DNA of 28,648 nt from a virus, in IMG/VR virus record IMGVR_UViG_3300028025_001100, positions 1-28,648 of that record, one strand, 5' to 3'. The notes under the pieces were generated by a model. The model did not search any database, was not told where the DNA came from, and was given only the letters and a program-made list of their open reading frames with translations. Positions 6,959 through 16,010 of this stretch are shown piece by piece (the stretch's first letter is position 1; each line of letters opens with the position of its first letter). Position numbers and translations under genes: made by a program.

Positions 6959-8208
6959 TGGGATTACCAATAGCCGCCTTTCCGACCTCGTTGCAATTTA
7001 CAAGGTCTCCGATTTTTATCACACTAACCAAAGGCACAGCCGTTAACGACGGCCTTGTTGACGCTACGCTTACGCTGCGTATTTTCCAAGGTAGCAGCGC
7101 ATCAAGCCCGACGGCGGACTACACGTTGTTTAAGACCTCGATTAGTGATGCGCCTATTGTGTTTGAAATCAGCGAATTAATACGTGAGAAAATTACAACC
7201 GTATTAAAGAACGACCCAATTAGCGACTGGGAGAACGCAACAACCGAGGACGTGTGGTGTAAGTTTACCTTGGCTTCTAACTACGTGAACGCAGGAACAC
7301 CCGCAAGCGGTGTAATCCAAAGCAATCAATCGTTCCTGTGTTCGGACGGCTGGTTGCCGTTTACAACGCAATCGGGAGGTATAGTTGCAGGGGCAGGGTT
7401 AATCACCAACCGAACCATTCAAGTAATGGAAGGATACGACCAATCGCTACCCGCCTTATACGATACCAACACCGACCTTAACGGCGTTCTGTACAACGTA
7501 AACGGAACCGACTATTTTTACGTGCTATCTGATGAATTAGGATTCGCAAACACAAGCACGCAGTCAACGCAAAAGATTATCTATATTCCCGCTGGCCCGA
7601 ATAGCGTAGATTCTTTCTTGGGTGTTGAACCAACAGAGGACTACACAATTTCCCTGATTAGCGATAGCGCAGCCGTCAACTACAAAGCACGGGTAGAAGC
7701 GGATGGTGGAACGTGTGAGGGATTTGCTTGCCTACGTGCGGCACTTGCGGAACTTGGCTACGAGGAAAACGCTACCGACTACAATTATGAGTTAGTATGC
7801 GAACCTAAATACACCCCAGTACGGGTTACGTTTATTAATCAATATGGAGTAAGCGATTACCTAACGTGCTTCAAGGTATCCACCCGAAGCGGTGGGTTCA
7901 CACGGGAAAGTTATATGCCGCAGTTGCCACGTCCCTACGACGTAACGCAGCAGTTGCAGTACCGTAACTTTGATGTCAACAGCCGAGAAACCATTACTGT
8001 TAATACCGGGTGGGTAGATGAGAATTACGACGATGTTATCCGTGAGTTGCTTATGAGCGAGAAGGTATCGCTTCTTTACGATGGGCAGGAGTTCACGGCT
8101 AACCCAACCGACGGAGGTGTTGAATACCTAAAAGAGATAAACGCTAAAATGATTAATTACACCTTGACGTTTGAAATCGCTTGGAACATTAGGAACAACA
8201 TTCGATGA
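6958..8208 (+). CDS. Tail structural protein, possibly tail tip/distal tail
   Basis: The 416-aa product is beta-rich, Thr/Asn-rich and has no membrane segment or enzyme motif. The middle contains RVEADGGTCEGFACLRAALAEL (split here as RVEADGGTC at about 244 and EGFACLRAAL after it), a motif that reappears in the 72-aa protein at 18724-18942. It lies between a neck-like gene and a 674-aa tail protein and upstream of the tape measure gene, so a virion tail role is likely. I do not recognise a named family. The 3' end overlaps the next start by 4 nt. Confidence 0.6.
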   Translation: MGLPIAAFPTSLQFTRSPIFITLTKGTAVNDGLVDATLTLRIFQGSSASSPTADYTLFKTSISDAPIVFEISELIREKITTVLKNDPISDWENATTEDVWCKFTLASNYVNAGTPASGVIQSNQSFLCSDGWLPFTTQSGGIVAGAGLITNRTIQVMEGYDQSLPALYDTNTDLNGVLYNVNGTDYFYVLSDELGFANTSTQSTQKIIYIPAGPNSVDSFLGVEPTEDYTISLISDSAAVNYKARVEADGGTCEGFACLRAALAELGYEENATDYNYELVCEPKYTPVRVTFINQYGVSDYLTCFKVSTRSGGFTRESYMPQLPRPYDVTQQLQYRNFDVNSRETITVNTGWVDENYDDVIRELLMSEKVSLLYDGQEFTANPTDGGVEYLKEINAKMINYTLTFEIAWNIRNNIR

Positions 8209-10229
8209 AAAATAAGGTAACGATATTTGTAGGAGACCAAGAGCTTGATATGTTCGGTGATGAGGATATCGTAATTAACCTATCCGTTCAAAACATTCAA
8301 GATATTTCCAAGGTCTTTACCGACTTCACCCAGGGGTTCAGCGTTCCGGCTTCGCCACGTAACAACGCAATCTTTGAGCATTACTACCGCACGGATATTG
8401 TTGGTGGTGCTGATTACCGATTGCGTGCCGAAGGGTATATTGAAATTAACGGCCTGGTATTCCGTTACGGGTCTATTGAGCTGGAAGGTGTACAGATGCG
8501 CCAAAACGCTCCCTACGCTTATGATATTACGTTCTACGGACTTCTGGTAAACCTTACGGACTTATTCGGTGATGATTATTTATACGACCTTGACTTATCA
8601 GCATTTAATCACACGTACGACCAAGAAACAATCTACTCAGGCCTAACGTCTTATGCTCTGGCTCCGGTAATTTACCCAATGATTACTCCGCAAGACGTTT
8701 GGTTCTATGAAAGCGATAGTACCAATAACGACCCCAACAATATTTACTGGCATAGTCAAAACCAAAACCACGGAGTTCAATACTACGACTTGAAACCCGC
8801 AATTACCATTAGCGCAATAATTGATGCGATTATGGCTAAGTACGGAATAAACCTTAGTATTTCAGGGGTTAACGCATACAACTTGTTGTTTATGTGGTGT
8901 CATCGGAATGTGGGGTATATGTATAAGGATATACCTACCGGTATGCCTTGGACAAAGTTACTCGCCCCGGATAACTATGCTGCGGTTACTGTTGATTGGT
9001 GGAATTACACCGATAGCACTTTTGAACCTCAAGGAGCAACTGGCTCTGGACAAGTATGGCAGTTTGTTGTTGACTTAGCTATGGGAGTTTATGCGGCTAA
9101 TTACAACGTAGGCATTTTTGTAGACGATGTGCTTGTTGCCCAACAAACTCACGATGCAAACGGGCAATGGACTTTCAACGACATATCCGTAACCAATGGT
9201 TCCTCTGTTTACGTAGCCATCCAACCATCAACAAACGAGACCATATCAATAGACGTACGAGAAATAATCGTATCACAGATGTACGGCCCGCAAGATATTT
9301 ATGCTGATGCCTGGAACGCCACTCCTCCGCAAAACATTGCGGGAATAGTTGATATGTCCTCTTTAATGCCAGAGCAGAAAGTTACCGACTTTCTTGCCTC
9401 GTTCTGCAAGATGTTTAATCTGGTAATTATTCCAATAACCAGCACTAACTTTCTATTGCAAACGCTTGATGATTGGTACGCTTCCGGTTCAGATGTTGAC
9501 TTATCCCAATACTTTGACATAACAGAAAACCAGGTAGAGCGTCCACAACTTTACAAACAGATTAAATTTCAATACAATGAGACTGGTGCAATTACCGGGG
9601 AGGAATATCGCTTAACTAACAATGTTGGTTATGGAGACCTACGCTCGGAGTTCGTGTTCGATACCGACGAGGAGCTTACGGTAGACCCGCAGTTTGACCA
9701 GATGCTATTTACTCGATTAACCGACCAAGACGGCGGAGCGTTAACTAACATTCTTGCCGGATATGCAATAACACGAGAACTGGAAACCTACCTTGGGCAG
9801 CCGTTTATATTTTACGCTAGAGAAACTTACTCCATCTCGGCTAATGTTATTTCGTTTCTTGACGCATCGTTAACGATTACGGGTCACGGAGCGGTTAGTA
9901 CAAATACCATTTGGTATGCCAACGCATCTTCAAACCTCACAAACGGAGCAACAACCTACTCCACAAACTACGGAGCTGATATAGACCCGTACCTATTGCA
10001 ATCAGTAAATAATTCACTATATAATGTATATTGGCAAGACTATATTACGGACTTGTACGACCCTTCCCGTAGATTGGTGCGTATTCCTGCTATATTGCCT
10101 TTGGGCAAGATTCTAAACTTCGACCTAAAAAACAAGTTACTTTGGAACGGGCAGAAGTGGGTAGTCAACAACGTGCAGATTAATCTTACCACGGGCAAAG
10201 CAGAGTTCGAGTTATTAAACAATGTATGA
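8205..10229 (+). CDS. Large tail tip/baseplate-like structural protein
   Basis: The 674-aa protein opens KNKVTIFVGDQELDMFGDED and contains VFTDFTQGFSVPASPRN (about 38-54), a start that I associate with large tail-tip proteins of Bacteroidota phages. The rest is Tyr/Asn/Thr-rich beta structure, with a less regular Trp-rich section near 250-340 (DWWNYTDST, VAIQPSTNE) that may be an inserted carbohydrate-binding-like domain. There is no signal peptide or membrane segment. Its place just before the tape measure gene fits a hub or tail-tip component. The exact role is unknown. Confidence 0.62.
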   Translation: MKNKVTIFVGDQELDMFGDEDIVINLSVQNIQDISKVFTDFTQGFSVPASPRNNAIFEHYYRTDIVGGADYRLRAEGYIEINGLVFRYGSIELEGVQMRQNAPYAYDITFYGLLVNLTDLFGDDYLYDLDLSAFNHTYDQETIYSGLTSYALAPVIYPMITPQDVWFYESDSTNNDPNNIYWHSQNQNHGVQYYDLKPAITISAIIDAIMAKYGINLSISGVNAYNLLFMWCHRNVGYMYKDIPTGMPWTKLLAPDNYAAVTVDWWNYTDSTFEPQGATGSGQVWQFVVDLAMGVYAANYNVGIFVDDVLVAQQTHDANGQWTFNDISVTNGSSVYVAIQPSTNETISIDVREIIVSQMYGPQDIYADAWNATPPQNIAGIVDMSSLMPEQKVTDFLASFCKMFNLVIIPITSTNFLLQTLDDWYASGSDVDLSQYFDITENQVERPQLYKQIKFQYNETGAITGEEYRLTNNVGYGDLRSEFVFDTDEELTVDPQFDQMLFTRLTDQDGGALTNILAGYAITRELETYLGQPFIFYARETYSISANVISFLDASLTITGHGAVSTNTIWYANASSNLTNGATTYSTNYGADIDPYLLQSVNNSLYNVYWQDYITDLYDPSRRLVRIPAILPLGKILNFDLKNKLLWNGQKWVVNNVQINLTTGKAEFELLNNV

Positions 10230-10375
10230 GGGAATCTTATTTGAGTTATTTGATTGCACTTCTAAATAGCGAGCATTACTTTGGCGTATCGCCGGAAGTG
10301 GATATTGCAAAGGGGATGTATAAGTTAGGGGCTAAAAACGCAAAGTATCGAAAATGGCGGTCGTTGAAACAGTAA
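10226..10375 (+). CDS. Small unknown protein overlapping the tape measure start
   Basis: A 49-aa frame, MRESYLSYLIALLNSEH to RKWRSLKQ, fills the 124-nt gap between the large tail protein and the tape measure gene. Its ATG lies in an ATGA overlap (10226-10229) and its end overlaps the tape measure start by 22 nt, the same packing as other genes here. It has a short hydrophobic helix (LSYLIALL) and a basic tail. Without it this stretch would be one of the few unexplained gaps in the structural region. Function unknown. Confidence 0.65.
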   Translation: MRESYLSYLIALLNSEHYFGVSPEVDIAKGMYKLGAKNAKYRKWRSLKQ

Positions 10376-12195
10376 AAATCGAGGGTGATGCTTCCGGGTT
10401 AGAAACAACCCTGGAGAAACTTAATGCTTCGGTAGACAAGTTAGCTGGCTCTATTGATAAGGTAAAAGCGGAATCCAAGCAGGGGTTTGATTCAATGGCC
10501 AAGGGCGTTAAGAACGTCGAGAAGCAAGCCGGTAAAACTACTGGTACAATTACAAAGCTCGCAAATACCATTAAGAGTTTAACGGTTGTAGCGGTTGTAG
10601 GCGATGTTATTATGGAGGTGTTTACTTCCAACCAAAAAGTAGTTGACCTTTTCAATATCGCAATCAATACCATTAAGGTTTTATTTAGCGACTTAATAGA
10701 GGTCGTGTTCCCTGCAATAGAAAAGGCACTTGATGCAATTTTCCAAGACCCAGTTAAGGCAATTAAGGAGTTTGGAACAATCATTAAGGATTACGTTATT
10801 AACTATTACAAGCAGTTGCTTAACGCAATGGGTGCACTGGGTAAGGCAACTCTTGCTTTCTTTACGGGGGACTTTAAGGGTGCGGCTAAACAGGCCAAGG
10901 AAGCGTTTAGCGAGGTTGTTGACGGTATTGTAGGCGTTGAGGAAGGTGGACTGGAAATTGTAGCCAAGGCCGCAGAGCGTGTAACCAAAAGAGTAAAGGA
11001 AGCAATCAAGGAAGGCGAGAAATTAAACGAAATGGAAAAGGCGGCTGCCCTTGCGGACGTTAACCGTCAAAAGATTCAATTAGAGCAACAGAGGTTAGCC
11101 GAAATACAACGCCAACAAAGGGATAATGAGTTTGCCTCCATTGAGGATAGGATTAAGGCCAACGAAAACTTGGGCAAGATTTTAGAAACTCAATACACGT
11201 TAGAAGCCGAGCAGATACAAAAGAAGATTGATTTTGCCCAAGCGCAAGAAAACATTAATAAGACCACGGAGAATACCGTAGCATTAGCGCAGGCCAACTT
11301 AGAACTTACCGACTTGCAAGAACGTCTGGAAGGGCAACGCTCCGAGCAGAAAATGAATTATATTTCCTTGCTCCGTGAGGAAAAGGATATTGAGCGTACC
11401 AATACGGAGGCGTATATCGCCCGGTTAGAAGCACAATTAAACCTTGATTCCGAATTGCTTAATTCAGAGCGTGAGCGTTTGAACGTCCAACTGCAAAACA
11501 TTGAAATCTTAAAGACGGCACGGCTTGCCGCTATTGAGGACGAGCTTGCAGCAACAACCTTGGGTACAGCACGTTACAACGAGCTGATTAACCAGCGTGC
11601 TGAAATTGAGCAGAACTCCGCTGCTGAAACGGCCAAGATTAAAAAAGACCTAAACCAAAAGGATATTGAAGACCGCAAAATGGTTAACGATGCCTATATG
11701 AATTTAGCGCAACAATCAATATCTGCTCTTACTTCTATTTCTGAATTGTTTGCAGGAGGTAACGAGGCACGTCAACGTAAGGCATTCCAACTTAATAAGG
11801 CGTTGCAAATTGCAGACGCTACTATGGCTACTTACACGGCGGTTGTAGGTGCGTTAGGCGCAAAGGGTGCCGATGGCTTATTACCATTCCCGGTACGGGT
11901 TGCCAACGCCGTAGCCGCCGGGGTTATTGGCGCAGCCAACGTAGCAAAGATTGCAGCTACAAAGTTTAGCGCATCCGAATCACCTACTCCAGATACGAGC
12001 GCACCGGATATGGGTTCCGCTGGGGCTTCTATGACCCCGCAGTTTAACGTAGTAGGCCAAGGTGGAGTAAACCAATTAGCCGCAAGTATTAACGGGCGCA
12101 ATCAGCAACCCATTCAAGCATACGTGGTAGCGGGTCAAGTTACAAACGCACAACAGTTGGCAAGACGCAGAGCAAGAACAGCAACATTCGGATAA
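10354..12195 (+). CDS. Tail tape measure protein
   Basis: The 613-aa protein has the classic make-up: N-terminal amphipathic helices (LEKLNASVDKLAGSIDKV), a hydrophobic segment near 68-90 (LTVVAVVGDVIMEVF), a long charged coiled coil at about 225-440 (QKIQLEQQRLAEIQRQQ and repeats), and a C-terminal Ala/Gly-rich hydrophobic segment (VRVANAVAAGVIGAANVAKI). It sets tail length and enters the cell envelope during injection. At about 0.15 nm per residue it predicts a tail of roughly 90 nm, short-to-medium for a siphovirus. It lies upstream of the capsid genes, the reverse of the usual order. Confidence 0.88.
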   Translation: MAVVETVKIEGDASGLETTLEKLNASVDKLAGSIDKVKAESKQGFDSMAKGVKNVEKQAGKTTGTITKLANTIKSLTVVAVVGDVIMEVFTSNQKVVDLFNIAINTIKVLFSDLIEVVFPAIEKALDAIFQDPVKAIKEFGTIIKDYVINYYKQLLNAMGALGKATLAFFTGDFKGAAKQAKEAFSEVVDGIVGVEEGGLEIVAKAAERVTKRVKEAIKEGEKLNEMEKAAALADVNRQKIQLEQQRLAEIQRQQRDNEFASIEDRIKANENLGKILETQYTLEAEQIQKKIDFAQAQENINKTTENTVALAQANLELTDLQERLEGQRSEQKMNYISLLREEKDIERTNTEAYIARLEAQLNLDSELLNSERERLNVQLQNIEILKTARLAAIEDELAATTLGTARYNELINQRAEIEQNSAAETAKIKKDLNQKDIEDRKMVNDAYMNLAQQSISALTSISELFAGGNEARQRKAFQLNKALQIADATMATYTAVVGALGAKGADGLLPFPVRVANAVAAGVIGAANVAKIAATKFSASESPTPDTSAPDMGSAGASMTPQFNVVGQGGVNQLAASINGRNQQPIQAYVVAGQVTNAQQLARRRARTATFG

Positions 12196-13283
12196 TGAAA
12201 AAAGTAATTGAACTTGTCCTTGAGGAAACCGAAGGACTAAACGGCATTAATGCAATTTCTATCGTTGAACACCCAGCGATTGAGGAGAACTTTATTACCC
12301 TTGCAAAAGAGTACGAGGTAGAGTTCAAAGCGCAGGACGAGGAGAAGCGTATCCTTATGGGCGCAGCCCTTATTCCAAACAAAACAATCTACCGCAACCA
12401 AGGCGGCGAGGAGTTTTACGTGTACTTTTCTAAGGATACGGTACGCCGTGCGTCGGAGTTATTTTTGATGCGTGGGTACCAAGGCAATACCACGTTAGAA
12501 CACGCTGCAGAATTAAGCGGTTTGTCGGTGGTAGAATCTTGGATTGTAGAAGACCCCAAAAAGGACAAGACGGCTATCTACGGAATGGAATTACCAGAAG
12601 GTACGTGGATGGTTTCAATGAAAGTCAACAACGACGATATCTGGAATAACTACGTTAAGACCGGACGAGTTAAGGGCTTTTCTATTGAGGGCTATTTCGT
12701 TGACAAGATGCAAATGGAATCCCACCTTGAAAGAATCGAGGAGGAGGAAGCAGAGTTTATGCTATCCAACATTATTGCCAAGATTAAAAAGGATGGCCGC
12801 TTAAAGAGCAAGAAGCGCATAGAAATGGAATCATACACCGACTACCCAGAAGCGGTACGCAATAATGCTAAAAAAGGAATCGAGCTAAACGAGAAAGGCG
12901 GAAATAAATGCGCCACGGCAGTAGGCAAGATTCGAGCGCAACAGCTCGCAGACGGACGGCCTATCAGCGTAGAGACCATTACCCGTATGTATTCGTACCT
13001 ATCAAGAGCCGAAGCATACTACGACGAAACAGATATGCAGGCGTGCGGTACTATATCGTTCCTATTGTGGGGCGGGTTAGCCGCCAAGCGTTGGGCAGAG
13101 GCCAAACTTAAAGAATTAGGTAAACTGAATCTTGCGGTTGGCGTTCCGCATTACACCGCAGACGGTAAACTCTACACGGGGCCAACGCACAAAGACGCAG
13201 AGGGCAATCTAATGACCGGAGCTACCCATACGGAAGATAGCGAATACCTATACCACAAGGAAGACCTAAAATCAAAGAAATGA
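12195..13283 (+). CDS. Prohead maturation protease, XkdF-like
   Basis: The 362-aa protein has an XkdF-type putative serine protease domain: opening VLEETEGLNGINAISIVEHP, then RILMGAALIPNKTIYR, a candidate catalytic His in TTLEHAAEL (H103) and Ser in VKGFSIEGYF (S163). The C-terminal half carries a second domain with YPEAVRNNAKKGIELNEKGG and TRMYSYLSRAEAYY, ending in a Thr/Gly/His-rich tail (YTADGKLYTGPTH). This would cleave scaffold and capsid protein during head maturation. It directly precedes scaffold-like and capsid genes. Catalytic residues are assigned by analogy only. Confidence 0.85.
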   Translation: MKKVIELVLEETEGLNGINAISIVEHPAIEENFITLAKEYEVEFKAQDEEKRILMGAALIPNKTIYRNQGGEEFYVYFSKDTVRRASELFLMRGYQGNTTLEHAAELSGLSVVESWIVEDPKKDKTAIYGMELPEGTWMVSMKVNNDDIWNNYVKTGRVKGFSIEGYFVDKMQMESHLERIEEEEAEFMLSNIIAKIKKDGRLKSKKRIEMESYTDYPEAVRNNAKKGIELNEKGGNKCATAVGKIRAQQLADGRPISVETITRMYSYLSRAEAYYDETDMQACGTISFLLWGGLAAKRWAEAKLKELGKLNLAVGVPHYTADGKLYTGPTHKDAEGNLMTGATHTEDSEYLYHKEDLKSKK

Positions 13284-13420
13284 AAAAGACCCCAAGCCGT
13301 TCCTCACCCAAAGGAGACAAGCGTGGCTGCTTGTGCAAGAATAACACCTATTCCAAGAAGTGCTGCGATGGTTCACTCCAGGCACAAGGCGTAGGAGTTA
13401 CCGTGAAGGTTCCGGTATAA
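13280..13420 (+). CDS. Small Cys-rich phage protein
   Basis: The 46-aa basic protein is MKKTPSRSSPKGDKR followed by GCLCKNNTYSKKCC with cysteines at 17, 19, 28 and 29, and a QGVGVTVKV ending. The G(C)LC...TYS..CC..QG motif is one I associate with short proteins in Bacteroidota phage structural clusters. The four cysteines could bind zinc. The ATG lies in an ATGA overlap with the protease stop. Its place between protease and scaffold suggests a head role, but function is unknown. Confidence 0.72.
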   Translation: MKKTPSRSSPKGDKRGCLCKNNTYSKKCCDGSLQAQGVGVTVKVPV

Positions 13421-13457
13421 AAATGTAACAATCAATAACTAATCAATTATTTCCCAT

Positions 13458-14015
13458 ATGAAAGCAACAGAAATTTTCCAGAAATTCTTTGCCGAGCTGT
13501 CCGCAGTTGAGACCTCCGGTGTTGAGTTGGCGCAAGCCAAGCTCGATAACGGCACCGTCTTGGAAGCTGAATCATTCGAGGCAGGCCAACCCATTTTCAT
13601 CGTATCTGAGGAGGATAGAATCGCAGTCCCAGTCGGTGAATATCAAATGGAAGATGGCCGCATCTTGGTTGTAGTTGAAGAAGGTGTTATCGGTGAAATC
13701 AAAGAAGCAGCAGCCGAAGCAGAAGAAGAAGCCCCGGAAGTAGAGGTCGAAGTTGAAGCAGCTGCCGAACCTACTATGGAGGACAAAATCAAGGAGGTAG
13801 TAATGCCTATCCTTGAGGAGATGCGTGCAGAAATGTCCGCAATAAAGGAGGAAATGGGAGCGTACAAAAAGAAGCAGGAAATGTCAAGCGATATGCCTGC
13901 TGCTATGCCCATCCGCCACAACCCAGAAGCAGCCCCCGCTCCTGCACGAGTGAACCTCGCACAGAACGCACCGGAATCTTCTATCGACCGAGTTCTCGCA
14001 CGTCTTAACAAATAA
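13458..14015 (+). CDS. Scaffold-like protein preceding the major capsid protein
   Basis: The 185-aa acidic protein has a beta-rich N terminus (1-75, GQPIFIVSEEDRIAVPVG), a long Glu/Ala run (EIKEAAAEAEEEAPEVEVEV), then a coiled coil with EEMRAEMSAIKEEMGAYKKK (about 121-140), and a Pro/Ala-rich linker before a C-terminal helix (SSIDRVLARLNK). Acidic low-complexity sequence, coiled coil and short C-terminal helix directly before the capsid gene are typical of scaffolding proteins removed by the maturation protease. The leader before ATG 13458 is A/T-rich with no clear promoter. Confidence 0.72.
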   Translation: MKATEIFQKFFAELSAVETSGVELAQAKLDNGTVLEAESFEAGQPIFIVSEEDRIAVPVGEYQMEDGRILVVVEEGVIGEIKEAAAEAEEEAPEVEVEVEAAAEPTMEDKIKEVVMPILEEMRAEMSAIKEEMGAYKKKQEMSSDMPAAMPIRHNPEAAPAPARVNLAQNAPESSIDRVLARLNK

Positions 14016-14027
14016 AATCAATAACAA

Positions 14028-14957
14028 ATGCCCACGACTACTTCAATTACCACAACGTATGCTGGCGAGTTTGCCGGTAAATACGTTGCCGCAGCTCTTT
14101 TGAGCGCACCTACCTTGGACAAAGGTCTCATTGAGATTATGCCCAACGTTTACTACAAATCCGTTATCCAAAAGGTTGGCACGGACGATATCTTGAAGGA
14201 CGCTACTTGCGACTTCGACCCTACGTCTACCGTTACCTTGACCGAGCGTGTTTTGACCTTGGAAGAGTTCCAAGTTAACTTGCAAATGTGCAAGAAAGAT
14301 TTTGAACAAACCTGGCAGGCCGTAGAGATGGGCTATTCTTCTTTCAAGAATGTACCCGCTTCTTTTACTGACTTTATCGTTGCTTACGCTGCTGAGAAAG
14401 TTGCCGCTCGTATCGAGCAAAACATTTGGGCAGGCGTTAACGCTTCTGCTGGCCAGTTCGCTGGTTTCCAAACTTTGTTTGCCGCTGACGGTGACGTTAT
14501 CGACGTAACTGCTACCACCGTAACTTCTGCTAACGTAATCGCAGAATTGGGTAAGGTTGTAGACGCTATCCCTTCTACTTTGTACGGCAAGCAGGACTTG
14601 ACTATCTACGTTCCTCAGAACGTCGCTAAGGCCTATGTACGTGCGTTGGGTGGCTTCGCTGCCGCTGGAGTAGGTGCTAACGGTGTTGACAACAAAGGTA
14701 CTATGTGGTACGGTTCTCAGGACTTGTACTTTGATGGTATCAAGGTTGCTCTTGCCGAAGGTTTGTCTTCTAACAAAATGGTAGCTGCACAGAAGTCTAA
14801 CTTGTTCTTTGGAACTGGCTTGTTGAGCGACAAGAACGAGGTTCGCCTGATTGATATGGCGGATATCGACGGAAGCCAAAACTTCCGCTTGATTATGCGT
14901 ATGTCCGCTGGTATCCAGTACGGAATCGGTAGCGACATCGTTTACTACGGAGCTTAA
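14028..14957 (+). CDS. Major capsid protein (HK97 fold expected)
   Basis: The 309-aa protein starts MPTTTSITTTYAGEFAGKYV and contains AAEKVAARIEQNIWAG (the spine-helix-like region, about 123-138) and an A-domain-like middle, ending GIQYGIGSDIVYYGA. It follows the protease and scaffold-like genes and precedes a strong terminator. Leucine is written mostly as TTG and Ala/Gly mostly as GCT/GGT, unlike the neighbours, which points to selection for high expression. The closely similar bias of the tail tube gene supports both as the most abundant virion proteins. Confidence 0.85.
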   Translation: MPTTTSITTTYAGEFAGKYVAAALLSAPTLDKGLIEIMPNVYYKSVIQKVGTDDILKDATCDFDPTSTVTLTERVLTLEEFQVNLQMCKKDFEQTWQAVEMGYSSFKNVPASFTDFIVAYAAEKVAARIEQNIWAGVNASAGQFAGFQTLFAADGDVIDVTATTVTSANVIAELGKVVDAIPSTLYGKQDLTIYVPQNVAKAYVRALGGFAAAGVGANGVDNKGTMWYGSQDLYFDGIKVALAEGLSSNKMVAAQKSNLFFGTGLLSDKNEVRLIDMADIDGSQNFRLIMRMSAGIQYGIGSDIVYYGA

Positions 14958-14977
14958 TCTTTCTTAAAAATCCTGAT

Positions 14978-15017
14978 AGGGGTGGTGGTGTAATGACGCC
15001 CCACCCCTTTCTTTTTT
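14978..15017 (+). terminator. Rho-independent terminator after the capsid gene
   Basis: The left arm AGGGGTGG pairs with CCACCCCT, with an inner GGTGT/ACGCC extension, loop AATG, and a CTTTCTTTTTT tail. It sits 20 nt after the capsid stop and should limit read-through into the tail tube gene. Confidence 0.85.
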
Positions 15018-15039
15018 AACTTACTAAATACAAATAAAA

Positions 15040-15573
15040 ATGGCTTGTGCATTATCCCTTGGCCGCATTGAACCCTGCAAAGACGTTGTAGGTGGTTTGA
15101 ATGCAGTTTACTTTTTGAACTACGCAAACTTGACGGTTACTTACGATGCAACCAACACGGATGCTATTGACGTTCTGGGAAGCGGATTGACCGCTTACAA
15201 ATACGACTTGAAAGGAACCTCCTCTTTTGAGCAGGCCGTAACCTCAAGCCGTGATAACGGAACCACGTTTTTCGACCAAACCTTGAACTTGACCTTGCAC
15301 AAATTGAGCAAGCAATCTAACAAGGAAATCAAATTGATGGCCTATGGACGTCCAATTGTAATCGTTGAAGACCGCAACAATAATTTCTTTGTTGCTGGTT
15401 TGGAACACGGTTGCGAAGTAACTGGAGGAACGATTGTAACGGGTGCTGCTATGGGCGATATGAGTGGTTACACTTTGACGCTTAACGGACAAGAGCAGGT
15501 TCCTGCTAACTTCTTGGACGGCACTTTGGCTGCTGCTGGAATTTCTACTATTGTTGTAGGTACAGATTTTTAA
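15040..15573 (+). CDS. Major tail tube protein (putative)
   Basis: The 177-aa protein begins MACALSLGRIEPCKDVVGGL and is beta-rich throughout (TLNLTLHKLSKQSNKEI, then GGTIVTGAAMGDMSGYTLTL, a signature I recall from tail tube proteins of Bacteroidota phages). It would polymerise around the tape measure protein to make the tail tube. Codon use resembles the capsid gene (TTG for Leu), which fits very high expression. It lies behind the capsid terminator; no TAnnTTTG element precedes it, so expression probably depends on read-through or an unrecognised promoter. Confidence 0.72.
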   Translation: MACALSLGRIEPCKDVVGGLNAVYFLNYANLTVTYDATNTDAIDVLGSGLTAYKYDLKGTSSFEQAVTSSRDNGTTFFDQTLNLTLHKLSKQSNKEIKLMAYGRPIVIVEDRNNNFFVAGLEHGCEVTGGTIVTGAAMGDMSGYTLTLNGQEQVPANFLDGTLAAAGISTIVVGTDF

Positions 15574-15583
15574 TATACCTTTG
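15551..15583 (+). promoter_or_regulatory. Bacteroidota-type promoter, predicted leaderless
   Basis: The -7 element TACCTTTG (15576-15583) matches TAnnTTTG exactly. Candidate -33 TTG triplets lie at 15551-15553 and 15554-15556, 22 or 19 nt upstream. The element ends only 4 nt (ACAA) before the ATG at 15588, so transcription would begin at or next to the start codon. Confidence 0.65.
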
Positions 15584-15587
15584 ACAA

Positions 15588-15980
15588 ATGGAAACAAAAC
15601 AAACTATTTACAATATCCTTGCGGCAAAGGCAGTAAAGGTTGAACTTGGCTTAGTTGAGGACTTGGCGAAGGGAGTCAAATTCATTCAAGACGGCCAGAA
15701 ACTTGAAACAATGTCAGCAAAAGCGATTGACAAATTTAGAGCTGCATCTGGCGAGGCAGCCAAAGTTCGTGAAAAGCTTGAGTTTGAATTGGCCAATCTT
15801 AAGTCTTATCAAAAATTTATTGACTCCGCAGTTGCAAAGGTTGATACAATGGCAAAAGACTTAGGCGTTGACCCGAATACAATACCAAACTACAAGGATG
15901 TTGTGTCAAATAATTATTTACGTGTTAACGTTGAGAACGTAACCGAAGCATTGCGTATGTTGCCAAAAGGTAAGGCGTAA
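15588..15980 (+). CDS. Helical protein of unknown function in a single-gene transcription unit
   Basis: The 130-aa product is Lys/Glu/Ala-rich and almost wholly helical (MSAKAIDKFRAASGEAAKV, then EKLEFELANLKSYQKFI), with a short C-terminal part containing LGVDPNTIPNYKDVV. I recall similar proteins beginning METKTIYN next to tail tube genes in Bacteroidota phages, but their function is unknown to me. It has its own promoter 4 nt upstream and a terminator 30 nt downstream, like a moron. A tail assembly helper or an early-expressed host-directed factor are both possible. Confidence 0.72.
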   Translation: METKQTIYNILAAKAVKVELGLVEDLAKGVKFIQDGQKLETMSAKAIDKFRAASGEAAKVREKLEFELANLKSYQKFIDSAVAKVDTMAKDLGVDPNTIPNYKDVVSNNYLRVNVENVTEALRMLPKGKA

Positions 15981-16010
15981 ATTTATTAAGTTAATTCTTG
16001 AATTTCAGAA

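Noticed and set aside
14043-14879. Long 278-codon open frame on the - strand opposite the capsid gene
   Set aside because: It is a shadow of the biased codon use in the capsid gene; no ribosome-start context and its protein has no motif.
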